The notes under the pieces: model-generated
What the model was told of the DNA's origin: nothing
What the model saw: only the letters and a program-made list of their open reading frames with translations
Databases searched by the model: none
Translations under genes and position numbers: made by a program
Part shown: piece by piece, positions 23,094-36,203 of the stretch
Layout of the letters: each line of letters opens with the position of its first letter
How positions within the stretch are numbered: position 1 is the stretch's first letter
Source of the DNA: Polytrichum commune
Lineage: Eukaryota; Streptophyta; Polytrichopsida; Polytrichales; Polytrichaceae
NCBI GenBank assembly: GCA_950295325.1
Contig: OX485806.1
Coordinates: 21,328,001-21,392,000 of the forward strand
Length of the DNA: 64,000 bases
Reading direction: 5' to 3'

Positions 23094-26000
23094 ATTTGGG
23101 TGAGAGACAACTTAGGCAGCACTGCAGCAACCACGAGAGGAGATCAATAATTGCAACCATTAGAGCTGGTTTTGGGCAAGAACTCTTACATGTCTGTCCG
23201 AGGCATTGCAAGAAGAACGAAACAGTGACTGCTGCAACAACCATGACTTTAGAAGTTGTCACACAATGTGTCCCCTCCCTCACAAAACTGTGCGCACGCC
23301 GCACTGTGGCATTTCCCAGCGCACCCCACTGCCTGCCCACAATGCAGAGCTCGACAATGCAATGGTCTTTGGTAGCACTCAATAATAGCACAAACAACAG
23401 ATGCATAGCAACATATAACTGAGGGGGAGGCAGGTTAGTTTGCTTTCTTGTGGTTGTTGTGCCATGCATGCACTGCCGGTGTTCAGTGAAGGGGGCGGTC
23501 GCGGCTGTGCCTTTCTCTGCACAACAACCACCCACGTGCCAAACAACATTTGCCCACGTCATGCAATGAATACCAGGTTGGTATGCTTAGACTGCCGGGC
23601 TGCTTACCTTTGCGTATGTAGAAGGACTGGTTGTCACGAGGTTGTAAGTGTTCTGGTCCATCCCAGACGTGTTGCCTTTCTCGGACGGGCCTCGAGTATT
23701 TGGCGGTTTTCTGCTGGCTCCCTCGTGTTTGCTGTATCCCTGGATGGTGTGGCGATAAAACAACTCGGGGCACTGTGAACATCCTGCTAGACATTTTGAA
23801 CAAAGATGTGCCCTGTCAGGCTACATGATGCAATCGAACAAACTAACATCCTGATGAAACAGAAATAACCAGCAACCAATAATTAACGTCGACAACAACT
23901 GCTAATGATCCACATGTCATGTAGGAGTTGTGTTAAGGTTGTGTAGAATTAGTAGAAAGTACAACCCAAGGAGGTCATTTGGAGACTCCGTGCTATATAA
24001 ATCTAAACACTCCATACAACGTCAATGAAACAGAGCGTGTTCACCAATCATTGTCGAATCCTCTCCCTACAATTATATGTCAAGAGTCTCCATCCCTGTG
24101 ACTGAGGAACATATGCATTGAACGGGTGAACTGCACCAAAATTTGAGAGGACTCCAATGGGATTGAAACCCAACTGCCAAGCTTAGCTGAGCGTGCCACC
24201 AAAAAATGCATGCGAGTAAAAAACTTGATCTGCTGGCTCACTGTCCAAGTGCAACTACAGCGGCATCAACGCAGCTAATGTCCAATGAGACTGCTTGTAG
24301 AAATACAATTGTGACTATGTTTCAGCCAGACTGCATAGACTACATAGCGTAAAAGAGTGGCTCAGCTCATGAACAATGCCTGGTGGTAAAACACGTGGGA
24401 AAAGTGGTGACATTGTTCCGGACATACCAGCAGGGTCACAAGGTTTATTTGAGTGTCGATATTCTTGTGGGGGCTAAAAATGTGTGCCTACGAAGATATG
24501 GGCAGCTAAATCCAACCGACCAGCTGGTGGAAGTGGTGAGTTGATTGAGAGCAAAATCCATAAATCCCTATGTCCACGGAATCCTACATCCACACCTGGT
24601 AGTAAATCTTACCCTTTCCTTACTTAGTTGTTCCATGGACATACAAAACACCACCTGGTTTTGAGCAAACTATTGGGACTTAACAGCAAGAGCCAATGAA
24701 AAATTAGCCATAAGTGGCAGCTTACCTATTTTCTTGACCTGTAGTGACACATCAGATGCCACTTGAAATCCCTGCATGGTGTTACGATGAATAAAACACA
24801 TGTCAATGAGGGTGGGATTGATTCAATGTGCCGTGACATATATGCATGTGCTTCCAACTAGCACCACTTTGGTTTTCTAATTAGTTATTACAAGCCAAAA
24901 CGCAACTGCATTGAAAATGACAATCAGCCTCGAACTGGTGTAGAGGGTTTATGGTTGGTGTGTAGAACCCCCCAAAATCAAATGTTCACAAACGCTGTGA
25001 GCCTTGGCGGCAGCTTCTATTGGATCCAAACATGTGAATTCCTCATAACATGTATCGGCTTTGCATCGCAATAAGGTAATACCAATCTTACTGGATCACA
25101 CAAACCATATGGCCACCAGGCACCAAGGACATGCTGCCTTGCATTGACCCACACATTCCGGTGCCGGATGGCAAACCGTAAAGTAAGGTTCGCAGATCAT
25201 ATGGGTGGAGTTGCGAGGGACCCACCTATTTTCAGTAGTGCTAGGGAATGGCCGTTCCACATCAATTTCTCCCGCACACGGTGCCCTCCATGCACCATCC
25301 CTTGCAGTCTCGTCCTCGCCGATTCCCCGCTAGGCAACACCTGCAACACATCTGCGTTTAGGGAAAAATCCAGCAGCGTTAGTTTAGGGATGGAAGACAT
25401 GTATGGCCGTGTGTATGTGGCAACGACGGGGAGATCCACGCAAACCTCTATAGGTCCTCCGGCATCATGTCGACCCGAAGACCTCCATGGATGGCAGGCA
25501 ATTGGTGGCTTCAGGGCACATACAGGCACAGTAAGTTAATCACGATTTGTTTGTCACTTCCTTTTGTTCTTGTCCATCTGACCAGCATCCAGGACACGTG
25601 AGCAATAGCATGTACAGATCTTCGAGCCTGTATACTTTAGCCTCCAATTAGATGCCGTTGGCCTCAGTCCAATCGCCTTGCCATGTCACCATTGAGAGAC
25701 TTGTGGAATGCAACCTGTCAACAACAATTATGCGCAACGTCCGTGATCTGAAATATAATTATCGTCCATGCAGCTTCTCACCACCATCCAGTCCACCATT
25801 TGAGGTACCTGTAATTCAGTCCTGATGATAAACATGATGAACATGGTATCATTAACAGTCCATTCAGTATTGAATTACAGGTACCATAAACAGTCCAGCC
25901 AGTCCCGAATTTCAGTGCACCATACACAGTAATTTAGTTGCAACATCACATGGAATTGCAATGAACATTAAAATTATTCTTTGGCTAAATTTTCCTTTTC

Positions 26001-26168
26001 GCCAGACAGTGGCCCCTTTAGAATTTTCAGAGCTTCCCATTGCACAGAATATTAGTAATTTTTTCCGCCTGAAATGCATGTCAGTTCCAACATGTTCCAG
26101 CTGTGGTCTGATGGCTGGCATCGACTCAGCTCACTCACCTCCCTAACCATGCACGCACAATTTCCCAG
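23094..26168. other. Interior of the CACTA element without a readable gene
   Basis: ORFs here are short, overlap on both strands and match no family I know. By position this is where the body of the TNP2 transposase would be expected, so it has probably been deleted or is too mutated to read. It also lies between two divergent coding remnants and could hold the promoter region. Confidence 0.4.
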
Positions 26169-26300
26169 GTATTCTTTGTGGAGGACAAAGCCACGCCAGG
26201 GTGGGCTGTGGTGTTGAAAAAGGAGGCTCGGGGGCGCCAAATCGACTCTGCGGAGGAGGACCTTGGTCTAGGACAGGAGGGGTCCAGGGACGACCTCTAG
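26169..26300 (+). pseudogene. Possible TNP2 transposase C-terminal exon (DUF4216-like)
   Basis: After an acceptor-like TTTCCCAG the frame reads VFFVEDKATPGWAVVLKKEA and then an acidic tail ending at TAG. The pattern V-F-Y/F-V-x-D-x-x-x-x-x-W-x-V-V-x-K is typical of the small domain (DUF4216) near the C-terminus of plant TNP2-type CACTA transposases. The frame continues open for about 37 more codons after the TAG. Only this fragment was found, so the match rests on about 20 residues. Confidence 0.4.
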
Positions 26301-27892
26301 GTGTTAAACAACATGGCATCACAGGGAGGGGGGCCGGCAGACCGTGTTGTGGGATCCGAAGACGAGAGCAGGCCAAACACTCGCCGGAGATTGAACCGTC
26401 ACATGCGCAATTGACTCGCCAAGCGTGGGGAACAACAGTGACGTCTATGGAATGGCACGGTGCAGCTCGCAACCCATGGTGGTATGAATATTGGCAGCCG
26501 AGAGGTATGAATATAGGCCATGAGCCCCCGCATGGGAGAGAGTCATGCACGGCGCATGCGTTGAATGCCATCGCCCTCATTGCAAACTCGAATCAGCCAC
26601 AACTATACAAGGTGCGTGTTCAGTCACCCTATTATAGAAGCAGAGGGTCTAAGCCCAACCAAGTGGAAGGAACGGACAATCTTTCTTTTCATTGTGCAAC
26701 CATGCATGCGGGTGATTGCAGCATGGTAGGTTGTTTATTTGCTAGCATGAGCAGATGCGATGTTTGGACATTCTGCAACAAGCAGGGGATCTGAATGCCC
26801 TTTGTTTTAAACTGCAGGGAGGAGATATAGCCATTTACACACGAGTTTGTCAACACTTCCTGGTGATGGTGCAAGTGCGGTGACACAGCTAGGGACCACA
26901 CGGTGGCTACACGGCCATGCAACACGACACCTGTTGTTTGTGGAAACATCATCTGGGTTTAGAGAGGCAAGGGTGCAGGCACCTAGCATGGGTGTGATAG
27001 ACAGGGTTTAGGACAATAAGAACATCCAGGGTGCAGCATACATAGAACATTCGGGACGATATCCCTGAATGCTCCAAACATTGACCGTGAAAATTGGCAA
27101 AATCTCTCTATATATATACAAATTCCATGTTGCTGTGAATTGCTACAAACTGCCCAGTTGTGTGTTTCAGTTGGTGTCAGCTATGAGGCTGTGGGAAATC
27201 CACGCTGCATCCCCTAAACCTGTCAGCACGCAGGCACACCATTACTTTATCTCAAAATGAACACAAACCACCCCATAAACGACCGTATTTTTCACATTAC
27301 AATACACCACAGAGCGGAACCACCTAATACGGAATACGGTGGCCCACCAAATCCTTGATGGCCCGCATACAGTACACCCAAAGTGGAGTGTGTATTTCCA
27401 ACTGCAAAATACCGCGCGTACACCACAAGTGCCGTCGCCACATAAGATATTGTAGACCCTCATGAACGGTCTGCTCCTGGCCGGGAATTAATGAATGCGG
27501 TGCATATTTAATGCCCAAATCCATTCACTGCCGTCCACATTTTCTGCCCTCGACTATGCTGGACCGGGGACAGTGCCTCCACAGATCCATGACACGCGTG
27601 CGGCACAATTTATTTTTTACTGTGCGTTTCGACTTTACGCCTGCAAGCCTGCAGCAGTGTGGAAATTTCCCACACAGAGGGCCCTGCCTGTCGTGCCAGG
27701 CTGTCGCCCAGGCCCTGCATCCTACTAGTGCATCAACCGCCACCAACCGGTGCTACTATCCTCTAATAGTAACCCAATGTAAGTGGCCTTTTAGGAAGTG
27801 TCACCTTTTCCCCTAGGGCATGCCTCATTAAATTATGCGTTCTACAAATAGATGCACAAAACGGATAGAATAATTAGAGTGGTGTGCATAAA

Positions 27893-28976
27893 CAGGGCTG
27901 ATTTTTCACAAAGTTTTTGCCCGTCCATGTCCAAAAACCTTGAATTGAAAGGCAAAAAAAATTGCAACCCGTCCCAAAACTAGTAGTTTCTAAACGAATA
28001 TGTTCATGGAAAGGTTAAAGAAAAAACAACCCGTCTCAAAAACAGTTTGGAAATGAAAGTACCCATCCCGCAATACGTATAAATAAGTCTCTTACAATGT
28101 TGGTAAAAAGTAAAAATAAAAACAAAAAACAAAAAAACCAACAGATGTTGACATGTGACTGTTTGCACTTGGAAACAATAGGAACTTCACAAATTATGCC
28201 TTCAATGCCCGTCAGTTATTTGTCTTTTGTTGTCGATTCTCATCTTTCTAGTACACCCCATTCTAATTTCTTCTGCCACCATCATTTTTGTTTTAATTTC
28301 TTGTCCTTCAATCTCTCATTTCTTTCCCCACACTCTATCCTCAAGGTGTTTCCATCACCCGTTATCGCCCGTCCATCACCACCCGCATTCCCTCCACAAG
28401 AGGGGTTTTTCTAGACAAAACCTAATCAAAAGTCATCTACGTGCTAGTTTGAAGTTAGAGACTTTAGATGCTTTGATGCGCATTTCATGTGCAAATATTC
28501 TAGTTGAAAACATCAATTGGAATGTAGTGATGCTTGTTTGGAGAAACATGAAGGATAGGAGAATTCATCCACTTCTTTGAAGGGTGAGTAGCTCTTTATT
28601 TTTGTAATTTTGAACATGTTTTATCTTCAATTATAATCTTTGACATTATGTTAAAAAGGTTCTAAATTTTGTGGTTGATGAATTAATGTATGCAAGTGTA
28701 TCAAGCACTTCAAGATGGATATTTTGATTGGGTATTAGTGGTTTGATTGCATTATGCTTATATTCACATGTCATATATGACATACTGTAACTGATATTTG
28801 TACCAATTATATTGTTTGGAAAAAATTACAAAAAAATGTTATTTTTAGAACCCGTCCAAAATGAAATTGACACGTCCAAAAACCAGTTCATTTTCTAAGA
28901 ACCCGTCCGCTGGAAAGGTTTTTTTTTATGAACATGTCCCTGGACATGTTGGGGACCTTGTGAAAAATCGCCACTA
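27893..28976 (+). mobile_element. hAT-family derivative with transposase tail, 1,084 bp
   Basis: The ends are CAGGGCTGATTTTTCAC and, complemented, TAGTGGCGATTTTTCAC. Flanking octamers TGCATAAA and CGCATAAA differ by one base, as expected for an aged 8-bp hAT duplication. Subterminal words CATGTCC and AACCCGTCC repeat at both ends. The coding remnant at 28412-28580 independently supports a hAT origin. It lies only 163 bp beyond the CACTA element. Confidence 0.8.
28412..28580 (+). pseudogene. hAT transposase C-terminal dimerisation domain fragment
   Basis: The frame reads KSHLRASLKLETLDALMR, then VENINWNVVMLVWRNMKDRR, and stops at TGA. This is the hAT C-terminal dimerisation motif: a helix of the L-R-S-S/A-L-x-L-x-x-L-x-A-L-M-R type followed by a W-x-x-V-x-x-x-W-x-N-M-K-D-R-R element. 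The zinc-finger and catalytic regions are absent, so the element keeps only the last exon of an autonomous ancestor. No function is expected. Confidence 0.75.
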
Positions 28977-29370
28977 CGCATAAATTAAGAAAGAAATACA
29001 TTCCAAAAACGCTTAGGACGCGTCTGCACAGTTGGACATGTAGTTCGCGCTCCCAACGGTCGTCCGCACTAATTAGAGCCTTCTCATTCTCAACACAATA
29101 AAACTCACCACACACACCGCCATACGAAACACACTCCAATTGTCCAATTCCGAGCACTTTTCAAACATTTCTTGAGAAATGCCTATTTTAGGCGCCCGGG
29201 GGCACAAAGCGCATAAATTAAGCTAGCATATTTAATTTATGCAAACGCCTAATTTTATGAGGCCTGCCCTAGGGTCATGGTGCTGATGATGATCATCTTA
29301 CAAATTTGGAAGATTAAATTTAGTGCAAGTTGATTCTTCATATTAGACTAGGATGCGAGTAGGTGTGTAA

Positions 29371-30440
29371 GGGCATCTCCACCCCTTGGCACCAACGGGC
29401 ACGCCAACGGGGTGGTTGCCGGTGCCAAAACGGGCTGCCGGTTGCGAGTCCCGGCAAGACCCCCACCCACTGCGCGTGGGTCACGCCATTAAACCCTAAA
29501 TCCGGCCAACTCCGGCCAGCTGTGACCCCACCTTCGGCACTTCAACGCTGAGTTCAACGGCTGTCTTCTAGGTGATAAACTGTACTATGTATGCAACAGA
29601 AATTCTTGGCTGGGCAACTTGTCGCCAACAGTGATGACTCACAGGGGAGATGTTCTAGGAATCGATCGCTCTTGAGAAATTCTAAAAGAGAGGGCGCTCT
29701 GCTACTATCTCAAGCCTCTCTTTTGTTTCGTTGCAGATGTAGCATGGACTCTGATGAGTTTGCACCAGTGTTCGCAGAGATTTTGGGCATAACCGGTAGA
29801 GATCCTAGTGTTTGCAATTCCAACCAGTTACATGATCAGTAATTTACCTGCAGTCTTGAACTTCAAACGGTTAGTTCTCAAACTCAACTGGTTCATCTGT
29901 AACTAACTGCCGGTTCTCCCTGATCATTCCATATGGAAGTCTCTTTTCATGCCAACCCCAAAGCCTGATCATCCCCCACACGTTCCAAAGTTGAACCAGG
30001 TTCAGGTACCAAGAGGCAGAAAGGTCTGATACATTCCGAGATTGAGCTTGAGCAGATCCTAGTTGTAGAGAGATCCTAGTTTCTGATCCTCTCTCCCTCG
30101 GAAGAATTCTACAAGGTTTTCAACCAACAAATATGCCGTGCAATAGATTGAATTCCGCATGATGAGAACAACACAAAAAAGTGAAATCATGAGCCAGCTC
30201 TAGTGTACATACACATGATGAAGAAGGGAAAAGTTTGCCTGTGAAGACCAGATAGGATTCCCGGAATCTTAGGAGTTTAGAGTGAAGAAGTGGTCACTGC
30301 AAGCTCGCGGGCAAGGAGGTGGTTTTGGCGTGAACGGCCAGGGTTTGCCCGTTGCCGGGTCACCGGTGGCTGCACCTGCCGCCCAAAATCCTCGGTGAAG
30401 ACCGTTGGCGCACCCGTTGGCGCCAACGGTGGAGATGCTC
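29371..30440. mobile_element. Harbinger-type element with GAGCATCTCCA ends, 1,070 bp
   Basis: The left terminus GGGCATCTCCACC and complemented right terminus GAGCATCTCCACC are flanked by TAA on both sides. Beyond the ends, inverted similarity continues through CCAACGGG-rich GC-rich subterminal DNA (about 29385-29470 against 30300-30425). The GAGCATCTCCA terminus with a 3-bp TAA/TTA duplication is common among plant PIF/Harbinger-like elements. It has no transposase, and it carries a nested hAT-like fragment at 29766-29922. Insertion may have split an older exon that resumes at 30444. Confidence 0.8.
29766..29922. repeat. Nested fragment of the 16808-17044 hAT-like family (inverted)
   Basis: Read on the minus strand it contains CAGGGAGAACCGGCAGTTAG, then GTTACAGATGAACCAGTTGA, closely matching 16808-16870. 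The opposite end, CAGTGTTCGCAGAGATTTTG, matches the other terminus at 17044. The flanking octamers do not agree, so the insertion history is unclear. Confidence 0.55.
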
Positions 30441-30443
30441 TAA

Positions 30444-30618
30444 GCCTCCAAATCTTGTATTTGATGGTTTGGTCGATTCCTTGCTGGCTGTTCAGATTGC
30501 AGGAAGAGTCATCGACGATAACTCTCATGTGATTCTCAAAGAAATTGTATGGGAGATTTTAGAGAGGCACCACAACTTTAGGCTTAGTTATGTGTACAAG
30601 TTTTTGAAACGCATTTGA
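30444..30618 (+). pseudogene. Unrecognised exon-like fragment
   Basis: Directly after the right end of the Harbinger-type element the frame reads PPNLVFDGLVDSLLAVQIAG, continues through ILKEIVWEILERHHNFRLSY and ends at TGA. The amphipathic helical pattern and lack of low complexity look like a real protein piece, perhaps from an alpha-helical repeat protein, but I cannot name it. No neighbouring exon was identified. It starts at the point where the transposon ends, so the insertion may have disrupted the gene. Confidence 0.35.
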
Positions 30619-33239
30619 AGTTGCTGCGCTTATACGTCTCACCATTGCTCACGGAGCCTCTCAGATCACCAGCTGGACGATAGATTGACTGAGATGAATT
30701 CAGAGTCACAAGGAGTTCTGGCCTTAGTTACTGCAGCCGGGAAAATTAATATCCGCCTGCACAGAGATCCATAAGCCCATATAAAAATAGGTTCATGAGC
30801 ACAATTATTCATCAAGCACCGGGCGGAGGATTGACCATGTCTTTCCAATCAAATTGGAACAGGAGGTGGCGCCAACAATCGCCCCAACTCTACAAGCGAC
30901 AAGAATTAGGACCTGAGAGAAGACAATGACAGCTTGATCAGAACCTCAAGCTTGAGTGTTCATTTTGTGATTAACAGCTTTATGTAGCAGCAAAGTTGAC
31001 GATGGTTTTGCACTGTAAATTTTTGCAGGTTTTTAGTAGTGCGGCATAATATTTGAGATTGTACCCAACAAATTCTGACTTTAATTAACAGCACTGACAA
31101 CTTGTAGTACAGCGTCAAGAAGTAATCTTGTCGATATAATCTGATTTGAGCAGTCTTGCAGCTTGCCTGTGTAATCTAGTGACATATATCTGTTCTCAAA
31201 TGTGCAAGCGCCATAAATGAATGTGTACTAGAAGTCATTGCGATGAGTTGATACTTAGTTCCCTAATGGTCTCTCTTTCCTGCAATGGTTATGGCCCAAC
31301 TGTGAGAATAGTAGGTGGTAATCAAGAGCAATTCCACTTGTGCAGATCATTAGCACCAATTAACCTTGGGTACGTCATCAGCACCAATTCCTCTTGTGTA
31401 TTGTGTTGGAGTATATGTGCAGAATCAACACCAAATCCCAATTAACCTTGTCCTGTGAATTATGCTCATGAGCCATTTCTATGGTCAGAAAAGGAAAGAA
31501 CCTCTAGCTAGAGTACCGGGGTAAGAATGACAATATTGTGAGGCTGCAAGGTAAACTGCATTGAACTTCGTAAACTGCTCAAGACATGGCTCCTTATCAG
31601 TTTGTAGGCATCCAATTTCTCGGGATTGAGTTTTAGATCCAGGTGAGGAAGAGCGTAGAACTGCACTCAAGTTTGAGTGATGTGGCACCATCTTCGGCTA
31701 AAACCCACAGCATGTGTGGAGAGCCGATAAAGTTGTTAAACAGCTGAAGCCTGGGAGCCAACCTGCTGTGTGAACTCAAGGTGCGATAAAGAGGTTAGGG
31801 TTATTTTGCTAAGATTTTAGATTATAGATAGGGTCGAGTGGAGAGAGACCTTCAGCAGACGTGGTGTTTAACAAGGTAGGTCCTGAAGACATACATGGCA
31901 GTGTAATGTATGCATATGTATAGTACATATAGCACATATCCTTCTTGACACAGATACTGTACATTTGCAGTCTCCCAATTTTTATATCTGCTGGTTTCCA
32001 AATAAGGATCCCAGTTCTCAAATACGGAGTAACTGCTCACTACAAGGGTTGTTTACAAATTACCTCCACTAAGGCTCCACTTGCTCGCATCCATCTAAAG
32101 CCAAGCCTGTTGTAATTGTAGTGTATCCACAATAATCTGCAATTATTATGCCAATTTCTCATTAGTTTGATTTGCTATGCCCTAACTCTGTTCACACTTC
32201 GCAATGTATGGACTAGCCGAGGGACTAGCTTGAATCAAATTCTATGCATTCCCTTTTCCTCTAAGGAACTTGAATTTCAAGTCAGATCAGCATGGATATG
32301 CAAGAATCTACACTGGTGTAGATATTGGAACATATATGCACCTGATTTAGCTATTTGGATACTAGAATGCATTTCATTCAGACCGTTCGTTATTAAACAA
32401 AGGAGATATTTTGAGCCAGAGTAGGTACTCTTCACATGTGCTACAAGTTTGCTGCAAGGTTAAGTCTGTAGAGATTATAACAAGAATCACATACTTATCA
32501 TCTATACTGGACCAAGCTGCTATGTTGAGAGCCTAAATTATCATATGACACATCAAACTGCAAGTATCAGGAAACCAGACGACCAAACAGATACCAAGTC
32601 ATCCTAATTAACAGATCAAACTACAACTATCATAGGCTTACCTCTGACTTTCAAAACTCTGCCACTCTTCACATGGTCGCTTCTTTGTATTTGACGGATA
32701 ACCAATTGCAACAGATTGCTTACCTACCAAACCCAATAATTTGCTCGTGAACTTCCCTCCACATACATGACTTACTGATAATAAGGTACACCCAATAGTT
32801 TCTCTCAAATACCATAAATCATACCTCATGTGGCTTGATATTCCTGAAGCACACACAAGAGATTCGAGCACAAAAAATTAAACTGCCAACTGAGGTACCA
32901 TGTTTCAACGTGCTCTCTCTACTTGCGGATGTGTAATATATACAGTTTCATCTTCTGACGTATGTCAATTTTTTTGATGAATTGTCTTGCAAATCACCAG
33001 CAAGCCCTCCACTCCCAGTTGCTATATCCCTATCAGCATCTGGCCCTCTTCATCACCACCCTCCATATCTGCCCAAAACATTCATCTCGAATCCCTTCAT
33101 ATATTTTCAAGACCAGCTCCCTGTACACTGCCAGAGAAGACAAATCCATCCAAGTTCACAGAAGCACGAATTACGATCAGCGCAAACACATTCTTCATGT
33201 CAAAACTTGTCATGACATGGACAAGATCAGGATACATAT
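30619..33239. other. No supportable gene; scattered short open stretches
   Basis: A minus-strand stretch around 31710-31490 contains frames such as LNPEKLDAYKLIRSH that may be decayed host coding sequence, but stops interrupt all frames and splice sites are not clear. The rest shows no coding or repeat structure that I can define. Confidence 0.3.
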
Positions 33240-33710
33240 CACCACATTCTGTGAATCACAACAAATTCAGTGTTGTGAGCATATGAGCACGTGCAAAAAC
33301 AGTAACGACATGTTCGGGAGAAACTGCAATTGCGTAGAAATCCAAAACCTCGATGTTTCTGAGCTCCTGTAATCACAGAGAGTATAATCTGCATTGCCAG
33401 CAACAAATTGGAGCTTAGGGGATGTAAGTATGTCACGTAGAAAATGCTTTCAGATGTGATGTGGTGCAAAGTTCCAATCCTGACTGAATGAAATCCAGGA
33501 ACTAGGTCATCCATCGATAAGGAAGATGTAGCAATCCAACGTTCAATATTTTGGGTGAAATCGATCTGTCATCTCATCCACACCAAGCAAACTTACAGTT
33601 GATGTCACTTAACTTAACTTTCTCTCTGAGTATAAAGTAATTCCTAGAGAGTAGTAGGTTAGCTGCGGATGAAGATGGTGTAGTCATCATTTTCGGCCTT
33701 GGCCTCCATC
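33240..33710 (-). pseudogene. Possible leucine-rich-repeat gene relic
   Basis: On the minus strand, after an acceptor-like GATTACAG at about 33376, a frame reads ELRNIEVLDFYAIAVSPEHV, then ARAHMLTTLNLL, then TGA. The spacing of leucines and the L-x-x-L-N-L phrase resemble plant F-box/LRR proteins. A further piece, PKLQFVAGNADYTL, lies just upstream. An ATG at about 33709 begins MEAKAENDDYTIFIRS and stops, as if a first exon had been damaged. There are frameshifts between the pieces. Repeat-type assignment is tentative. Confidence 0.3.
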
Positions 33711-36200
33711 GCCACTGGTTGCGGAGCATATGTGCAAGCGATCGAGGTTTTCACAACTACGGGCTAGTGTTGGTTGTAACATGTTTGTAACCTGCTAGAA
33801 TTAGAGTTTTGTCTCAATTCCAAAATTCCACAACCAAGTTCTTATTAGAATATTGCATAAAACAGGTAGAAAATGCGTTACAAACATGTAAGTGTTCATG
33901 TAGCAACCATCATGTTCTTAAAGTGTACTGTAGAGCATTACAAACTTAAAATTGTAACATATTTGTAACGCATTTTTAATGATTTTTGTCTTCTTTGGAA
34001 CATTGTTCGTGCATCTTCTTTGTACATTATTATCATAACTCTAACACACAACATTCAAATTTACAACATCCTTTCAACATAAATTATTATGTTACAAACA
34101 TAATTGTAACATCTTCTTTACAATTTATTGCCAACTACTCATCAATACATCACCAACATGGTTTTATTGTAATTGCATGTCTTTGTGTATGTTCCTTGTT
34201 GGTTGTCCAAATACAAGGGTTGTATGATTTTTCATTGACGCAATGAGTATTTAACTCTACAACATATTTTTGCTAAATATTATGTCTACAAAGTTGGCCA
34301 AGTTTAAAGCAATTGTGAACAAATCCGTTGTCAACCGAGAATATATAAACTCACAATATACAATAAAATATCTTTATTGCAAGTAGAATTCACATGTACA
34401 ATTAATTGTTCTTGCACTACCAATGATAGTGACAAAAATAAAACTAATGTTCGGAAGATATGGATTCGTCACTATCTTCTGATGATGATGCTACATATTC
34501 ATCATCACTAAGAATGTTCAAAAGACTATCGTTGAAGTCCTAGAAAAAATATCTCGCGCCAACACATTTTGCCTGCTCGATCTGCTCAAATGTTGGAAGT
34601 AATCCAAATCTTTGCAACTATAACACAACCCACACCAACAATGTTCAATTGCAAATTATTGAGGCAAGTATGTTCTCCAAACCTAAATGCAATGAATAAA
34701 ATATAAATTGGATACGAACATTTACAAAACAATTGCAAAATGATGCCACCCCTCCACTATCCAATCGCGTTCTGAGGCCATCTCGTGATTGGGTTGCTCA
34801 AAGTTGTTGGGCATTCTAGTCGGGGTTGGCTTTGTAAAACTTTGTCTTCTTCACAAAGTAGTGCCACGATTCTTTAGAGCAGTGCACCGCCTTGCATTCT
34901 ACATAAAAAAAAAGTACATCATAATATTAAAAGTTAAACTTGATTTAAACATGGACATAAAATTATAGCAACAAAACAGTAGCAACAAAAAACAGTAGCA
35001 AAAGAAAAAAACCGGAAACCCGTCAAAAATTGAATACATGTCGGAAAGCAATAGCAACAAAGTAAAATTAAGGATAAAATGAGATTGTCTTGAAGGTCAA
35101 TTGGTATGAAGATAATATAAATGCAACACCAACATTTTTTTTTTCAGTTGACACAACAAAAGAGAAACTATCACATTGAATTGTTACACAATCATTTATA
35201 TATAGTAGTGATGTGGAGTAAGTATTTTTTGTTGTTGATGAAGCAGATGCACATCGATCATTTGTACTTTAAGGTCAAATCATGAAATATACAATTTTCA
35301 GTTATCACGGAATACTAAGCTTGAATGATGGAAGCCATGTTCATGGATTGATGGCATGACCAGAGCAAGAAACTATTGAGAGTTACCATGAAAATAATGA
35401 GCCCAAAGATATTCAAGTGATGAATATTCTAGTTCAGACGATTCAGACGATGAAGTTGACTATGCAAATGATGCCCCAAATCTTAATTTAACTTCCGATG
35501 AAGATTCTTAAATTGGAAGTCGGCAACTCATGTATAAAATTGTCTTTACATTTACATCATATTTATCAACCTCAGTTGTTGATTTACATAATTACAAATA
35601 ACATGTCACACATTTGAATTTGTAGATGTTCTTACTAGTGGGAATTTCAATTTGAGAGTATAATAATTTATTTATTCAGATTTGGTTATGTATAAATATT
35701 GAATTGAAATTTGAAGCTTTCAAACCATTATCAATTAATTAATAAAATTGAAATCTATTGCTTGGAATATATATTATGAACCCTCGATTAAATTTTTAGA
35801 ATGGTTTTCATTTGTAGATACTAAATGCGCAACTCATGATATTAAATTATCCTAAATGCTACCAATTCTAATCAGGTATACATTTTTGTATTTGAATGCA
35901 CAGGGATAATTCTACATTCTATTGAGTAACAATGGTATCAAATTACAACATCCATGGCTACAACCAATAGAAATCATACCAACACAGTCTAAGAGGTCTA
36001 TTTTAATCTTCTTTAAGTTGAAGATAATGAAGACATGATACACATGCGTTACAAGGAACATTTTGCATATTCCCTACAGGCAATATGTATATAAATTCCC
36101 TTCGAGAACGGCTTTTTTTGTATTACACAGGGAAATTCACTGTCACAGGGAAATGTGAGACATGGAATTAAAAATGAGGTTACATATAACAATCAACACA
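33711..36200. other. Gene-free AT-rich DNA with GTTACAAA/TTTGTAAC words
   Basis: Words of the form TTGTAACATGTTTGTAAC occur near 33776, 33880 and 33950, again near 34090, and in related form (TTTTGTAACGTGTTTTGTAAC) near 37893 and 37960. The phrase AACTACGGGC precedes both clusters (33755 and 37874). This could mark subterminal repeats of an element spanning 33.7-38 kb, but no ends were proven. Confidence 0.3.
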
Positions 36201-36203
36201 CGG

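Larger units (their letters stand above)
18779..27730. mobile_element. CACTA (EnSpm/CMC) DNA transposon, 8.95 kb, decayed
   Basis: The left end reads CACTAGTGGAAAGCCCGGGC and the complemented right end CACTAGTAGGATGCAGGGCC. Both are bordered by the trinucleotide CAT (18776-18778 and 27731-27733), and the 3-bp duplication is the CACTA hallmark. Subterminal DNA on both sides shares words such as TTTCCCACACTGC and GTGCGGCA/TGCCGCAC. Base composition changes sharply from AT-rich flanks to near-balanced inside, which supports these borders. Inside are a minus-strand TNPA-like gene and a plus-strand scrap of a possible TNP2 transposase; both are broken, so the copy is probably immobile by itself. 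Confidence 0.8.

Noticed and set aside
19620-23828. Many overlapping ORFs of 60-224 codons on both strands
   Set aside because: They are shadows of the minus-strand TNPA-like gene in balanced-GC DNA; only the frames with the family motifs and phase-matched splice sites were kept.
32962-33372. 136-codon plus-strand ORF
   Set aside because: It overlaps three other frames on the same strand and lies antisense to the LRR-like pieces, which look more protein-like.
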